A DNA stretch of 5,622 bases from CAIPAT01 sp037144075 (GTDB lineage: Bacteria; Verrucomicrobiota; Lentisphaeria; Victivallales; Victivallaceae): the NCBI GenBank assembly GCA_037144075.1, contig JBAWXM010000341.1:1-5622 (forward strand), read 5' to 3'. Below, piece after piece: positions 1 to 5,299 of the stretch. Each line of letters begins with the position of its first letter. Position 1 is the first letter of the stretch. The notes beneath the pieces were generated by a model that saw only the letters and a program-made list of their open reading frames with translations, did no database searches and had not been told where the DNA came from. Both the position numbers and the translations under genes were made by a program.

Positions 1-2
1 TC

Positions 3-122
3 TCCAAGCAGACGGAACGCATCAAGGAACTGACCCAGGAACTCGGCCTGCTGGCTGAGAAGCTGTCCAAGCTGCAGGAACGGCTGGATAAACTGGATAA
101 AGCCGAAAAATCTTCCAAATAA
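3..122 (+). CDS. C-terminal end of a coiled-coil protein (5'-partial)
   Basis: An open frame enters from the left edge and runs 39 codons to a double stop (TAA at 120-122, TAA at 123-125). The translated tail ends LDKLDKAEKSSK. It is almost entirely charged residues with Leu/Ile at heptad-like spacing (ELTQELGLLAEKLSKLQERL), the signature of a parallel coiled coil, finishing in a short Lys/Ser-rich tail. The other two plus frames are closed by stops within the first 60 bases, which supports this frame. The family cannot be named from 39 residues. Coiled-coil tails of this kind occur in structural, cell-envelope and septum-associated proteins, so no function is assigned. The gene is convergent with the minus-strand membrane protein, with 77 nt between the two stops. 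Confidence 0.7.
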   Translation, partial: SKQTERIKELTQELGLLAEKLSKLQERLDKLDKAEKSSK

Positions 123-150
123 TAAAAATGACGCAACATAGATTCCCCCT

Positions 151-164
151 CATCCTGACGGATG
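151..164. other. Small hairpin in the convergent gap
   Basis: CATCC (151-155) and GGATG (160-164) form a perfect 5-bp stem with a TGAC loop. It lies between the two convergent stop codons. Neither strand has a proper U-tract immediately after it, so it is at best a weak bidirectional terminator or mRNA 3'-end hairpin. A second 4-bp stem, CGCT/AGCG, lies at 171-182. Confidence 0.25.
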
Positions 165-199
165 CAAAAGCGCTGTAAAGCGGAGATTCTCTGACAATC

Positions 200-1294
200 T
201 TACCATTTGTATCCGGAAGTATTCTGAGCAGGCGGCTCTGTTACAGTCGGCATTGTCTGAGTTTCAAACCCCGGTTGCGGTTCCGGCAGAAGAGTGGGTA
301 CGGGAATATTGTATTCCGAGCCGAATTGGGCAAGCAGTTCCACCCCGAACAGCCTGAAGAATACAAGCACCGGCAGGAGAAATACTGTCCCCACAAACGG
401 TAGAGCCAGCAGAATGAAACCGATGCAGCAGGTTGCCAGACAGGCAAGCAATATTGCGCCCCCGGCCATCAGCGAGAAAACTATATACAGCAGAATATAT
501 CTTACGAAAACGGCAATATTTCCTTTCGCCAGCGCCAGAACTTTTTTCCAGGCTTCGATTGCTTTAAGATTGCTCCAGTACATTACCGGAACAACAAACT
601 GCTCGAAGAAAAATTCCACCAGGGCGAACAAAAGGCAGAATATCAGCAGGATTGAACCGTCAATAATCATCCAGGTAATTATCGTGCTGTCCGGCTTGAA
701 CAAACTCTTTGCCGCCAGCATGGATTTGAGCCAAGGCAGTATGCTGATAAAATCGAATATCAGCAAAAGCATAAATCCCGCCGCCGAGATCAATCCGATA
801 ACCAGCCGCCACAAAAAAGCGGAGTTGCCGACGGCTTTGAATCTCCTCCACGGACCGGTAATATCAGTGCGGTCATGGATCAGGTTATCGAGCAGAATGA
901 ATCCGAACCGTGATTTCAGCCAGGACAGAACCAGCGAAACTGCGATGATGATTAAAATAACCAGAACAATTCCGGCACAGATGCCGCCAAGCAGATTGAC
1001 TGAAATATGGCATTGCCCGGCTGTTCTGGTGAACATGTTGCCGGAATCGCCGTTGAATATTTCCCGCAGTGCATTGAAAAAAGCGTCAAACTGTTCATTG
1101 GCCTTGGGAGTTTTGGCATTGCGGCTGCCTGGAAAATTGAAGTTGAAATTTCCGCCGCCACCGCCGCCAAGATACGCGATCCAGGCGCAGAACCCCAGCG
1201 TGACCCATTTGGCAAAGTTATATGGCTTGAATAAAATAAGCACCATCTTACGCCAGGCGGAGTCGGCGGCTCCCATGCAACTGATTTCTTTCAT
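200..1294 (-). CDS. Polytopic inner-membrane protein with hexaglycine loop, function unknown
   Basis: This 364-residue protein has about six hydrophobic segments, near residues 31-43, 103-126, 160-188, 205-231, 262-288 and 289-315. It therefore belongs in the cytoplasmic membrane. The N-terminus is an amphipathic stretch with the motif ILFKPYNFAKW (20-30), then LGFCAWIAYLG and six consecutive glycines (43-48), followed by the Asn/Phe-alternating NFNFNF. The C-terminal 35 residues are Pro-rich (PVPTLLPEPQPG). This N-terminal pattern is one I associate with an uncharacterised membrane family (DUF7544/DUF4013-like) in PVC-group and archaeal genomes; that assignment is from memory of the pattern only. 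The start ATG at 1294 is preceded by AAGGGG at 1306-1301 with a 6-nt gap; Met7 is a less likely start. The gene is divergent from the TPR membrane protein and appears monocistronic. The long open frame on the opposite strand is a shadow, since it lacks hydrophobic organisation and a comparable ribosome binding site. Confidence 0.85.
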   Translation of the reverse strand: MKEISCMGAADSAWRKMVLILFKPYNFAKWVTLGFCAWIAYLGGGGGGNFNFNFPGSRNAKTPKANEQFDAFFNALREIFNGDSGNMFTRTAGQCHISVNLLGGICAGIVLVILIIIAVSLVLSWLKSRFGFILLDNLIHDRTDITGPWRRFKAVGNSAFLWRLVIGLISAAGFMLLLIFDFISILPWLKSMLAAKSLFKPDSTIITWMIIDGSILLIFCLLFALVEFFFEQFVVPVMYWSNLKAIEAWKKVLALAKGNIAVFVRYILLYIVFSLMAGGAILLACLATCCIGFILLALPFVGTVFLLPVLVFFRLFGVELLAQFGSEYNIPVPTLLPEPQPGFETQTMPTVTEPPAQNTSGYKW

Positions 1295-1321
1295 CTTAAA
1301 CCCCTTGTTTATGCAGTTTAA

Positions 1322-1350
1322 AACATAATATCGGTTTGCCGGATGTGCAA
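1322..1350 (-). promoter_or_regulatory. Candidate sigma-70-like promoter for the minus-strand membrane protein
   Basis: Reading the minus strand, TTGCAC (1350-1345) is followed by a 17-nt spacer and TATGTT (1327-1322). An alternative -10, TATTAT, lies 3 nt upstream and would give only a 14-nt spacer. Transcription would begin roughly 20 nt before the start codon, just upstream of the AAGGGG ribosome binding site. The -35 closely matches the TTGCAT of the promoter at 3345-3373. Confidence 0.45.
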
Positions 1351-1365
1351 AAAAAATAGCCGGAT
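1338..1365. repeat. Direct repeat GCCGGAT x2, 21-bp offset, astride the -35 box
   Basis: GCCGGAT occurs at 1338-1344 and again at 1359-1365, exactly 21 bp apart and separated by an A-rich stretch. On the minus strand the two ATCCGGC copies bracket the proposed -35 element (1350-1345). Two helical turns of separation would put both on the same DNA face, as expected for a regulator site. With only two 7-bp copies, chance is a real alternative. Confidence 0.3.
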
Positions 1366-1422
1366 TTTTTTGTTAAAACCGCAAAACCCTTAAAAATAAC
1401 TGGTTTTATATGCAAAAAGCAA

Positions 1423-1455
1423 TTGATTTGACGCGGAACAGGTCTAAAATATATC
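1423..1455 (+). promoter_or_regulatory. Candidate promoter for the TPR membrane protein gene
   Basis: Two overlapping readings are possible: TTGATT (1423-1428), 16 nt, TAAAAT (1445-1450); or TTGACG (1428-1433), 16 nt, TATATC (1450-1455). Either would start transcription about 35-40 nt before the ATG at 1496. A perfect TATAAT also occurs at 1464-1469 but has no matching -35. The surrounding 1295-1495 spacer is AT-rich and shared with the divergent gene. Confidence 0.4.
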
Positions 1456-1495
1456 CTTCACATTATAATCAAATTATTAAAGGGTTGACATAACT

Positions 1496-2302
1496 ATGAC
1501 AAAAGATATTACGAAAGGCAAAAATAAAAAAGCCATAGATGCTGAGATTACTTCTACGGTTTTTGATGATTTTGAGAAGTTTGAGTTCTTCTTTGTGACC
1601 TACTGGAAACAGATTATCTATTTATGCGTGGCTATTGTTCTCGGCGTCGCGGCGGTGGGGTCTTACATGGCCTGGCAGAAAATCGCGGCCAATAACGCGG
1701 CCGGGGTATTTGCCGAAGCCCAGAAACCAATTACTGAAAAAGATGGAACTCCCGATTATAAAGCTATGGCGGAAAAGATTCTCCTGGCGATAAAACAGTA
1801 TCCCGCTGAACCGGCCACATTGGGGGCGCGCCTCCGCCTGGCCAGAATATATGTCCGTGACAGCAATTTTGACAAAGCCTTTGAACAGTATAAAATCCTT
1901 GCGGGTTCAAAGCTGCCGGAAGAAATGCGCTGGAGAATCCGGCTGGACGAAGCCTATGCCATGGAACTCTGCGGCAAACCCGACCAGGCCATTGCCAAAT
2001 TCGCCGAAGCTGCCGGCGATCTTTTCAGTCCTGAAGATTTCCGCTGCGAAGCCAGCTTCGGCGCCGGAAGACTTTATCTCCAAAGCGGCGACAAGACCAA
2101 TGCCGAAAAATATCTGACCAAAGCTGTAAGCGCCAGGGCGACTGTCAACGATATGCAGCAGCAGGAATCCGGCATCAGTTTCTGGCAGACTCAGGCGAAA
2201 TTCACGCTCAACCGGATGAATACCCCGGTTCAGGCGGCCGCTCCCGCTGCTCAAGCCGCCAAAACCGCTGCTCCGGCAGTTAAAGCCGCTCCTAAAAAGT
2301 AG
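1496..2302 (+). CDS. Single-span membrane protein with TPR-like periplasmic domain (YfgM-like architecture)
   Basis: The 268-residue product has a charged, Lys-rich cytoplasmic N-terminus (1-37), one transmembrane helix (about 38-59, IIYLCVAIVLGVAAVGSYMAW) and an exported helical domain. Pairs of helices with TPR-type spacing are visible around 105-137 (ARLRLARIYV, FDKAFEQYKIL), 150-176 and 184-213 (ASFGAGRLYLQSGDKTNAEKYLTKA). The last 23 residues are a low-complexity Ala/Pro/Lys tail (from about 246). This order matches proteins of the YfgM/TPR_21 type, which in E. coli are periplasm-facing and associate with the Sec translocon; that role is family knowledge and is not shown here. No bamB or der neighbour supports orthology. 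The start codon has only a weak ribosome site (AAAGGG at 1479-1484, 11 nt away), but no better in-frame start exists. The stop codon runs straight into a small inverted repeat. Confidence 0.75.
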   Translation: MTKDITKGKNKKAIDAEITSTVFDDFEKFEFFFVTYWKQIIYLCVAIVLGVAAVGSYMAWQKIAANNAAGVFAEAQKPITEKDGTPDYKAMAEKILLAIKQYPAEPATLGARLRLARIYVRDSNFDKAFEQYKILAGSKLPEEMRWRIRLDEAYAMELCGKPDQAIAKFAEAAGDLFSPEDFRCEASFGAGRLYLQSGDKTNAEKYLTKAVSARATVNDMQQQESGISFWQTQAKFTLNRMNTPVQAAAPAAQAAKTAAPAVKAAPKK

Positions 2303-2331
2303 CTTTTAATAAAAGCAGTCAGGAGTGACTG
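2302..2331. repeat. Two short inverted repeats directly after the TPR gene
   Basis: GCTTTT (2302-2307) and AAAAGC (2311-2316) form a 6-bp stem with an AAT loop, beginning on the last base of the stop codon. CAGTCA (2316-2321) and TGACTG (2326-2331) form a second 6-bp stem with a GGAG loop, sharing base C2316. Neither is followed by a T-run, so a canonical intrinsic terminator is not supported. They may still shape the mRNA 3' end. Confidence 0.35.
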
Positions 2332-2368
2332 GTAGTTAGTAGCTATTAGCTAGTGACTGGCTACTGGT
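2327..2368. repeat. Degenerate heptamer tandem array (six units)
   Basis: The stretch reads as consecutive 7-mers: GACTGGT, AGTTAGT, AGCTATT, AGCTAGT, GACTGGC, TACTGGT. The 13-nt near-palindrome TAGCTATTAGCTA (2340-2352) sits in the middle. The units are imperfect, as in an old slippage-generated array. It is dense in TAG triplets and cannot encode protein of any length. Confidence 0.5.
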
Positions 2369-2372
2369 AAAA

Positions 2373-2444
2373 ACTTTAGCACTTTAGAACTGGTTTTCTG
2401 GCTTTTGGATTTTGAAAACTTTAGAACTTTAGCACTTTAGAACT
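2373..2444. repeat. Octamer ACTTTAGM arrays in the spacer before the RNA methyltransferase gene
   Basis: Two short arrays have an exact 8-bp period: ACTTTAGC then ACTTTAGA (2373-2388), and ACTTTAGA, ACTTTAGC, ACTTTAGA (2418-2441), each followed by ACT. Between them, 2391-2414 is a loose ~8-bp repetition of TGGNTTTT-type words. An array of the same unit in the opposite orientation lies at 5594-5617, and a lone ACTTTAGA at 5229-5236. The family is therefore dispersed rather than tied to one gene. Apart from the ribosome binding site and an unconvincing TTGAAA (2412-2417), no promoter is recognisable here. Confidence 0.7.
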
Positions 2445-2470
2445 CTTTTCAAATTTCGAGGGTCTGGCTG

Positions 2471-3232
2471 ATGGGACAACTTACAAAGAACCAGGAGGCG
2501 CTGATTAAAGCCCTCTATACCAGACACGGCAGAAAAAAATATGACCTTTGTATTTGTGAAGGCGTAAGATGCTGTTCCGATTTCCTGGCCGCAACTCCCG
2601 CACTGCTTGAACTGCTGGTCTGCACAGAAGACTTCCCCCGGGATTTCGACAGCTATAATCCGGTGCGCATTCCCGAAAGCCAGTTTTCAAAACTTTCAGC
2701 CACCATCGCATCCCAGGGAATTCTGGCGGTGGCGAAAAAACCGGAACCGGTTCCTGAATCAAAACCACCATCCGACCCTTTTATTATCGTGCTTGACCGG
2801 GTAGGCGATCCCGGCAATTTCGGCACTATCCTGCGCACCGCGAAAGCCGCCGGCTTGAAAGAATTATGGTACACCGCAGGCTCGGTAGACCCGTTCAATG
2901 ACAAAGTGCTGCGTTCCGCGATGGGCGTCCAGTTTACCATCGGGCTGCGCCAGTTTGCCGATCTGAAAACGCTTAAGCAGACGCTGACCGCATTCGGCTA
3001 TACCCGCTTTTACCGTACCGATCCCCATCAGGGCGAAAACTGCTTCACCGCGCCTGACCTGTTCAATCAATCCGTGGTGATAATCGGCAGTGAAGCCGAA
3101 GGCGCCGGTGAACTGGACGGTTCAATTCCGGTGACGATCCCGATGCCGGGCGACAGCGAATCCCTGAACGCCGCCCAGGCCGCCACCATCTTCCTGTTCG
3201 AATACGTCCGCAGAACATTTGCCGCAAGATAG
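2471..3232 (+). CDS. TrmH/SpoU-family RNA 2'-O-methyltransferase
   Basis: This enzyme would transfer a methyl group from S-adenosylmethionine to a ribose 2'-OH in tRNA or rRNA. The 253-residue length is typical of the two-domain SpoU group. Residues 4-85 form the N-terminal substrate-binding (L30e-like) domain, with the CEG motif at 29-31. Residues 103-250 form the knotted SPOUT domain. All three SpoU motifs are present: motif 1 DRVGDPGNFGTILRTA (109-124, with Asn117 and catalytic-type Arg122), motif 2 IGSEAEGAG (205-213) and motif 3 IPMPGDSESLNAAQAA (223-238, with the Ser-Leu-Asn at 231-233). A Pro/Lys-rich linker (90-102) joins the domains. The start is supported by GAGGG at 2458-2462, 8 nt upstream. 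Four cysteines cluster at residues 27, 29, 34 and 35, with no obvious meaning. The exact target nucleotide (rlmB-like, tsnR-like or other) cannot be told from the sequence, so no symbol is given. Confidence 0.92.
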   Translation: MGQLTKNQEALIKALYTRHGRKKYDLCICEGVRCCSDFLAATPALLELLVCTEDFPRDFDSYNPVRIPESQFSKLSATIASQGILAVAKKPEPVPESKPPSDPFIIVLDRVGDPGNFGTILRTAKAAGLKELWYTAGSVDPFNDKVLRSAMGVQFTIGLRQFADLKTLKQTLTAFGYTRFYRTDPHQGENCFTAPDLFNQSVVIIGSEAEGAGELDGSIPVTIPMPGDSESLNAAQAATIFLFEYVRRTFAAR

Positions 3233-3344
3233 CCCCTGCCGCAACAATAGAGCTTTATTCTGAATTTCCGGTCTTCTGACTTCCTGGATTTGCCCGTCCG
3301 CCTTTGTTTACTATTTTTTCCGTAATAAAGAACCGTTGCGGGGT

Positions 3345-3373
3345 TTGCATTTTAAATTCCGGCAAGCTAGAAT
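3345..3373 (+). promoter_or_regulatory. Sigma-70-like promoter for the ABM/DUF2905 gene pair
   Basis: TTGCAT (3345-3350) is followed by a 17-nt spacer and TAGAAT (3368-3373). This is the best-matching promoter in the window. It predicts a transcript start near 3380 and a short leader carrying AAGGA at 3392-3396, 9 nt before the ATG. The rest of the 3233-3344 spacer is low-complexity pyrimidine-rich sequence without a gene. It contains one near-palindrome (AATAGAGCTTTATT, 3247-3260). Confidence 0.55.
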
Positions 3374-3405
3374 ATCCCGACGAACTAAAATAAGGAATTT
3401 GATCA

Positions 3406-3705
3406 ATGGAAAATCAACTGACCCTCGTAGTTCCCATCAAGACGAAATCGGAGCACCGGAGTGAAGTTCGCCGCTTACTGCTGGACTTGGCGCAACTGAC
3501 TAGAAAAGAAGCCGGCAATGTCAAATATCTCATTCACGAAGTTTCTGATCATCCGAACGAGTTCCTGATTTATGAAGTTTGGAAGAACCAGGAAGCGCTG
3601 GCATTCCACATGCAGCAGCCGTATCTGATCAAATTCCTGGAGTCGGAAAGCAAGCTGCTCCGCGAGAACGTCAAAGCCACGTTCTGCAAGGAAATCCAGG
3701 CGTAG
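3406..3705 (+). CDS. ABM-domain (YgiN-like) putative quinol monooxygenase
   Basis: The 99-residue protein is the normal size for a stand-alone antibiotic-biosynthesis-monooxygenase (dimeric alpha-beta barrel) domain. The family pattern is clear: an N-terminal strand LTLVVPIKTK (5-14), helix 1 with EVRRLLLDLAQLTRKEAGNV, a central EAG...Y (35-41), NEFLIYEVWKNQEAL (51-65) and a conserved His68 in AFHMQQPYLIKF. Characterised relatives act on quinols or aromatic polyketides without a cofactor, but many members have no known substrate and may be stress proteins, so the catalytic role is inferred. A strong ribosome binding site (AAGGA, 3392-3396) and promoter precede it. The DUF2905 gene follows 13 nt after the stop, which suggests one transcript. 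Confidence 0.85.
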   Translation: MENQLTLVVPIKTKSEHRSEVRRLLLDLAQLTRKEAGNVKYLIHEVSDHPNEFLIYEVWKNQEALAFHMQQPYLIKFLESESKLLRENVKATFCKEIQA

Positions 3706-3718
3706 TTACATTGTTGAC

Positions 3719-3946
3719 ATGAAAGAGCTTGCCATACCGTTGATTATTCTGGGAATGATACTCGCGGCCGCGGGTATCTTCCTGCTATTCTCCGACCGGC
3801 TGCCGTTCAATTTCGGCAGGCTGCCCGGAGATATCAATGTCAAAGGGGAAAAAAGCTCTTTCCATTTTCCGCTAGCCACCTGTATTATCGTCAGCATTAT
3901 CCTGACATTTATCGTAAATATTGTCATGCGCCTGCTGAAAAAGTGA
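3719..3946 (+). CDS. DUF2905 family small membrane protein
   Basis: The 75-residue protein has two transmembrane helices (about 5-24 and 50-72). They are joined by a short loop with the family hallmark GRLPGDI (33-39), followed by a charged NVKGEKSSFHF stretch running into the FPLAT start of helix 2. Length and motif fit DUF2905, whose function is unknown. In other bacteria such genes often sit near ruvB or queA, which is not the case here. The ATG is 13 nt after the ABM stop and has no clear Shine-Dalgarno sequence (only AGG at 3698-3700, inside the upstream gene). Translation probably depends on coupling to that gene. The Lys-rich C-terminus (RLLKK) would lie in the cytoplasm. Confidence 0.88.
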   Translation: MKELAIPLIILGMILAAAGIFLLFSDRLPFNFGRLPGDINVKGEKSSFHFPLATCIIVSIILTFIVNIVMRLLKK

Positions 3947-3954
3947 ACTCCGGG

Positions 3955-3983
3955 TTGAAAATACGTTAAGATCGTGTTATTTA
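3955..3983 (+). promoter_or_regulatory. Possible weak promoter for the dCMP deaminase-adenylyltransferase pair
   Basis: TTGAAA (3955-3960) is a good -35 match. A weak -10 (TTATTT at 3977, or TATTTA at 3978) follows at 16-17 nt, and a better-looking TAGTAT (3982-3987) is too far away at 21 nt. The 79-nt gap after the DUF2905 gene contains no visible terminator, so read-through from the upstream promoter is also possible. Confidence 0.25.
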
Positions 3984-4025
3984 GTATCTTCCGCATTTTA
4001 TTAACAATCCGAAAAGGACAGGAAT

Positions 4026-4520
4026 ATGTCAGAAAGTAACAGTCGTCCGGACTGGGATAATTATTTTATGGAAATCGCGCGGGTGGCCGCCAGCCGCAGC
4101 AACTGCTGCCGCCGCCATGTCGCCGCGGTTGTCGTCAAAGACCGCCGGATCATCTCGACCGGTTACAACGGTACGCCGCGCGGCATCACCAACTGCTGCG
4201 ACGGCGGCTGTCCGAGATGCAAGTCAGACACCCCGTCCGGCGAAGACCTCGGCTCGTGTCTGTGCAGCCATGCCGAGGAGAACGCCATCACCCAGGCGGC
4301 ATATCACGGCATCAGCATCAAGGATTCCACCTTGTACACCACTTTCAGCCCGTGCCTGCTATGCGCAAAAATGATCATCAATTCAGGCATCGTGGAAGTG
4401 GTTTACCACCAGCGCTATACCATTGATGCAGTCTCGATGAGGCTGCTGCTGGACGGCGGCGTAATGGTACGCTGTCTTCTTTCCGAAGCGGAAAAAGAGG
4501 CATTGGGAATAAGCAAATGA
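4026..4520 (+). CDS. Deoxycytidylate (dCMP) deaminase
   Basis: This zinc enzyme converts dCMP to dUMP, feeding dTMP synthesis in the cytoplasm. The 164-residue protein has the full cytidine-deaminase-fold signature: HAEENAI (82-88, His82 zinc ligand, Glu84 proton shuttle) and PCLLC (109-113, zinc ligands Cys110 and Cys113). GYNGTPRG (46-53) is the deoxynucleotide-site motif characteristic of dCMP deaminases (ComEB type) rather than of tRNA adenosine or riboflavin deaminases. An insert with CC, CPRC and CLC (Cys57, 58, 62, 65, 78, 80) precedes the active site. Such cysteine-rich inserts are usual in the ComEB branch and may hold a structural metal. The start is backed by AAGGA at 4014-4018, 7 nt upstream. 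The stop overlaps the next start in ATGA, so the two genes are translationally coupled. No thymidylate synthase or dUTPase lies nearby. Confidence 0.92.
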   Translation: MSESNSRPDWDNYFMEIARVAASRSNCCRRHVAAVVVKDRRIISTGYNGTPRGITNCCDGGCPRCKSDTPSGEDLGSCLCSHAEENAITQAAYHGISIKDSTLYTTFSPCLLCAKMIINSGIVEVVYHQRYTIDAVSMRLLLDGGVMVRCLLSEAEKEALGISK

Positions 4521-5008
4521 ACCGTGATCCGAACTCTCTCATTATGACACTGGAACAGGCGGTCAAATGGCGCGGAGAACTTCGCGCCGCCGGTCTTAAA
4601 CTGGTAGTCACCAACGGCTGTTTCGACATCCTGCACCGCGGCCACGCGGAATATCTACATCGCAGCAAAACGTTCGGCGACACGCAACTGGTGCTGATCA
4701 ACACCGACGCATCCGTCAGGGCGATCAAAGGGCCAACCAGACCGGTCATTGACGAATTCAACCGGGCCTACATGCTGGCAGCGCTGGAATCGGTGGATGC
4801 CGTAGTCATGTTCTCCAATCCGCAATGCACAGAAGAATTTCGGCGGCTGCGCCCGGATATTTATGTCAAAGGCGGCGACTACACTCTGGACACGCTGAAC
4901 CAGGAGGAAAGAGCCGCATTGCAGGAAGCCGGGGCCGATATCCGTTTCATCAAATTCATTGACGGGTTTTCCACCACTGACATCATCCGCCGGATCCAGT
5001 TCGAATAG
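4517..5008 (+). CDS. rfaE2: RfaE2-type D-glycero-beta-D-manno-heptose 1-phosphate adenylyltransferase
   Basis: This enzyme transfers AMP from ATP to heptose 1-phosphate, giving ADP-heptose for the LPS inner core. The 163-residue protein corresponds to the C-terminal half of HldE only; the kinase half is absent and must be encoded elsewhere. The nucleotidyltransferase motifs are TNGCFDILHRGH (32-43, with the HxGH at 40-43), INTDASVRAIKGPTRPV (61-77), RPDIYVKGGDY (112-122) and GFSTTDIIRRI (150-160), which together fit the RfaE domain II pattern. A 10-residue N-terminal lead precedes the core. The start overlaps the upstream stop by 4 nt and has GGGA at 4505-4508, 8 nt away. A glycerol-3-phosphate cytidylyltransferase-like relative is possible, because the fold is shared. 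The KGGDY and FSTT motifs favour the heptose enzyme. The ATTTTGGACAMC repeats begin 4 nt after the stop codon, and no terminator is seen between. Confidence 0.85.
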   Translation: MNRDPNSLIMTLEQAVKWRGELRAAGLKLVVTNGCFDILHRGHAEYLHRSKTFGDTQLVLINTDASVRAIKGPTRPVIDEFNRAYMLAALESVDAVVMFSNPQCTEEFRRLRPDIYVKGGDYTLDTLNQEERAALQEAGADIRFIKFIDGFSTTDIIRRIQFE

Positions 5009-5012
5009 AAGC

Positions 5013-5046
5013 ATTTTGGACAACGTCTTCCCCTATTTTGGACAAC
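5013..5046 (+). repeat. Repeat pair A of ATTTTGGACAMC (22-bp offset)
   Basis: Identical 12-mers ATTTTGGACAAC lie at 5013-5024 and 5035-5046. The 10-nt linker GTCTTCCCCT gives a 22-bp offset. This pair starts right behind the adenylyltransferase stop codon. The same geometry recurs at 5421 and 5552. Confidence 0.8.
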
Positions 5047-5067
5047 CGCTCGTAAAGCCAATTTAAC

Positions 5068-5091
5068 CACAAAGTCACATAGGCACAAAGA
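5068..5091. repeat. CACAAAGN octamer tandem array
   Basis: Three consecutive octamers: CACAAAGT, CACATAGG, CACAAAGA. Short arrays of accacaaagNcacaaag type are, to my recollection, common in spacers of several PVC and other environmental bacteria. Their function is unknown. Confidence 0.6.
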
Positions 5092-5103
5092 AATCATTTT
5101 CCC

Positions 5104-5146
5104 ATTTCGGATAGCCAGCCACTCCAAGGCTTTGGATAGTCTTCCT
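5104..5146 (+). repeat. Degenerate copies of the ATTTTGGACAMC repeat
   Basis: ATTTCGGATAGC (5104-5115) differs from ATTTTGGACAAC by three changes, all transitions. TTTGGATA followed by GTCTTCCT (5131-5146) matches the repeat core plus the linker seen after the copy at 5013, with two bases missing. Both look like eroded relatives of pair A. Confidence 0.4.
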
Positions 5147-5197
5147 GCATTACCTGTTCCAGTTTTAACATCTGCATCCTGCTAACTCTCGGGTTAG

Positions 5198-5213
5198 TCC
5201 CGCGTCTGCGGGA
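5198..5213. repeat. GC hairpin TCCCGC-N4-GCGGGA
   Basis: A perfect 6-bp stem with a GTCT loop, immediately followed by a second tight inverted repeat, TGGAT/ATCCA (5214-5225). The first stem resembles an intrinsic terminator stem but has no T-run after it. Related, partly broken versions occur at 5300-5314 and 5343-5358. Confidence 0.5.
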
Positions 5214-5299
5214 TGGATCAATCCAGAGACTTTAGAGACCAGTTGAACATATTGCTATTGTGTTTTCCCCTCTTTAACTTTTAAATTTTAACTTTCCAC

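Noticed and set aside
294..1328. 344-codon open frame on the plus strand opposite the membrane-protein gene
   Set aside because: It is fully antisense to a protein with clear membrane segments and a good ribosome site. Its own product has no recognisable domain and a composition typical of an antisense shadow.
2412..2441. Promoter for the RNA methyltransferase gene (TTGAAA, 18 nt, TTTAGA)
   Set aside because: The -10 matches poorly and is simply part of the ACTTTAGM array, so it cannot be separated from the repeat.
3238..3340. Inverted CCGCAAC...GTTGCGG in the spacer after the methyltransferase gene
   Set aside because: Seven-base arms about 90 nt apart are expected by chance and have no associated element.
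4026..5008. A new defence or nucleotide-signalling system built on a deaminase plus a nucleotidyltransferase
   Set aside because: Both proteins carry the full motifs of ordinary housekeeping families (dCMP deaminase; RfaE2), and no effector, sensor or nuclease gene lies alongside.
5198..5213. Intrinsic terminator for the adenylyltransferase gene
   Set aside because: The stem is good but lies 190 bp past the stop and lacks a T-run. Its sibling copies suggest a dispersed palindrome instead.
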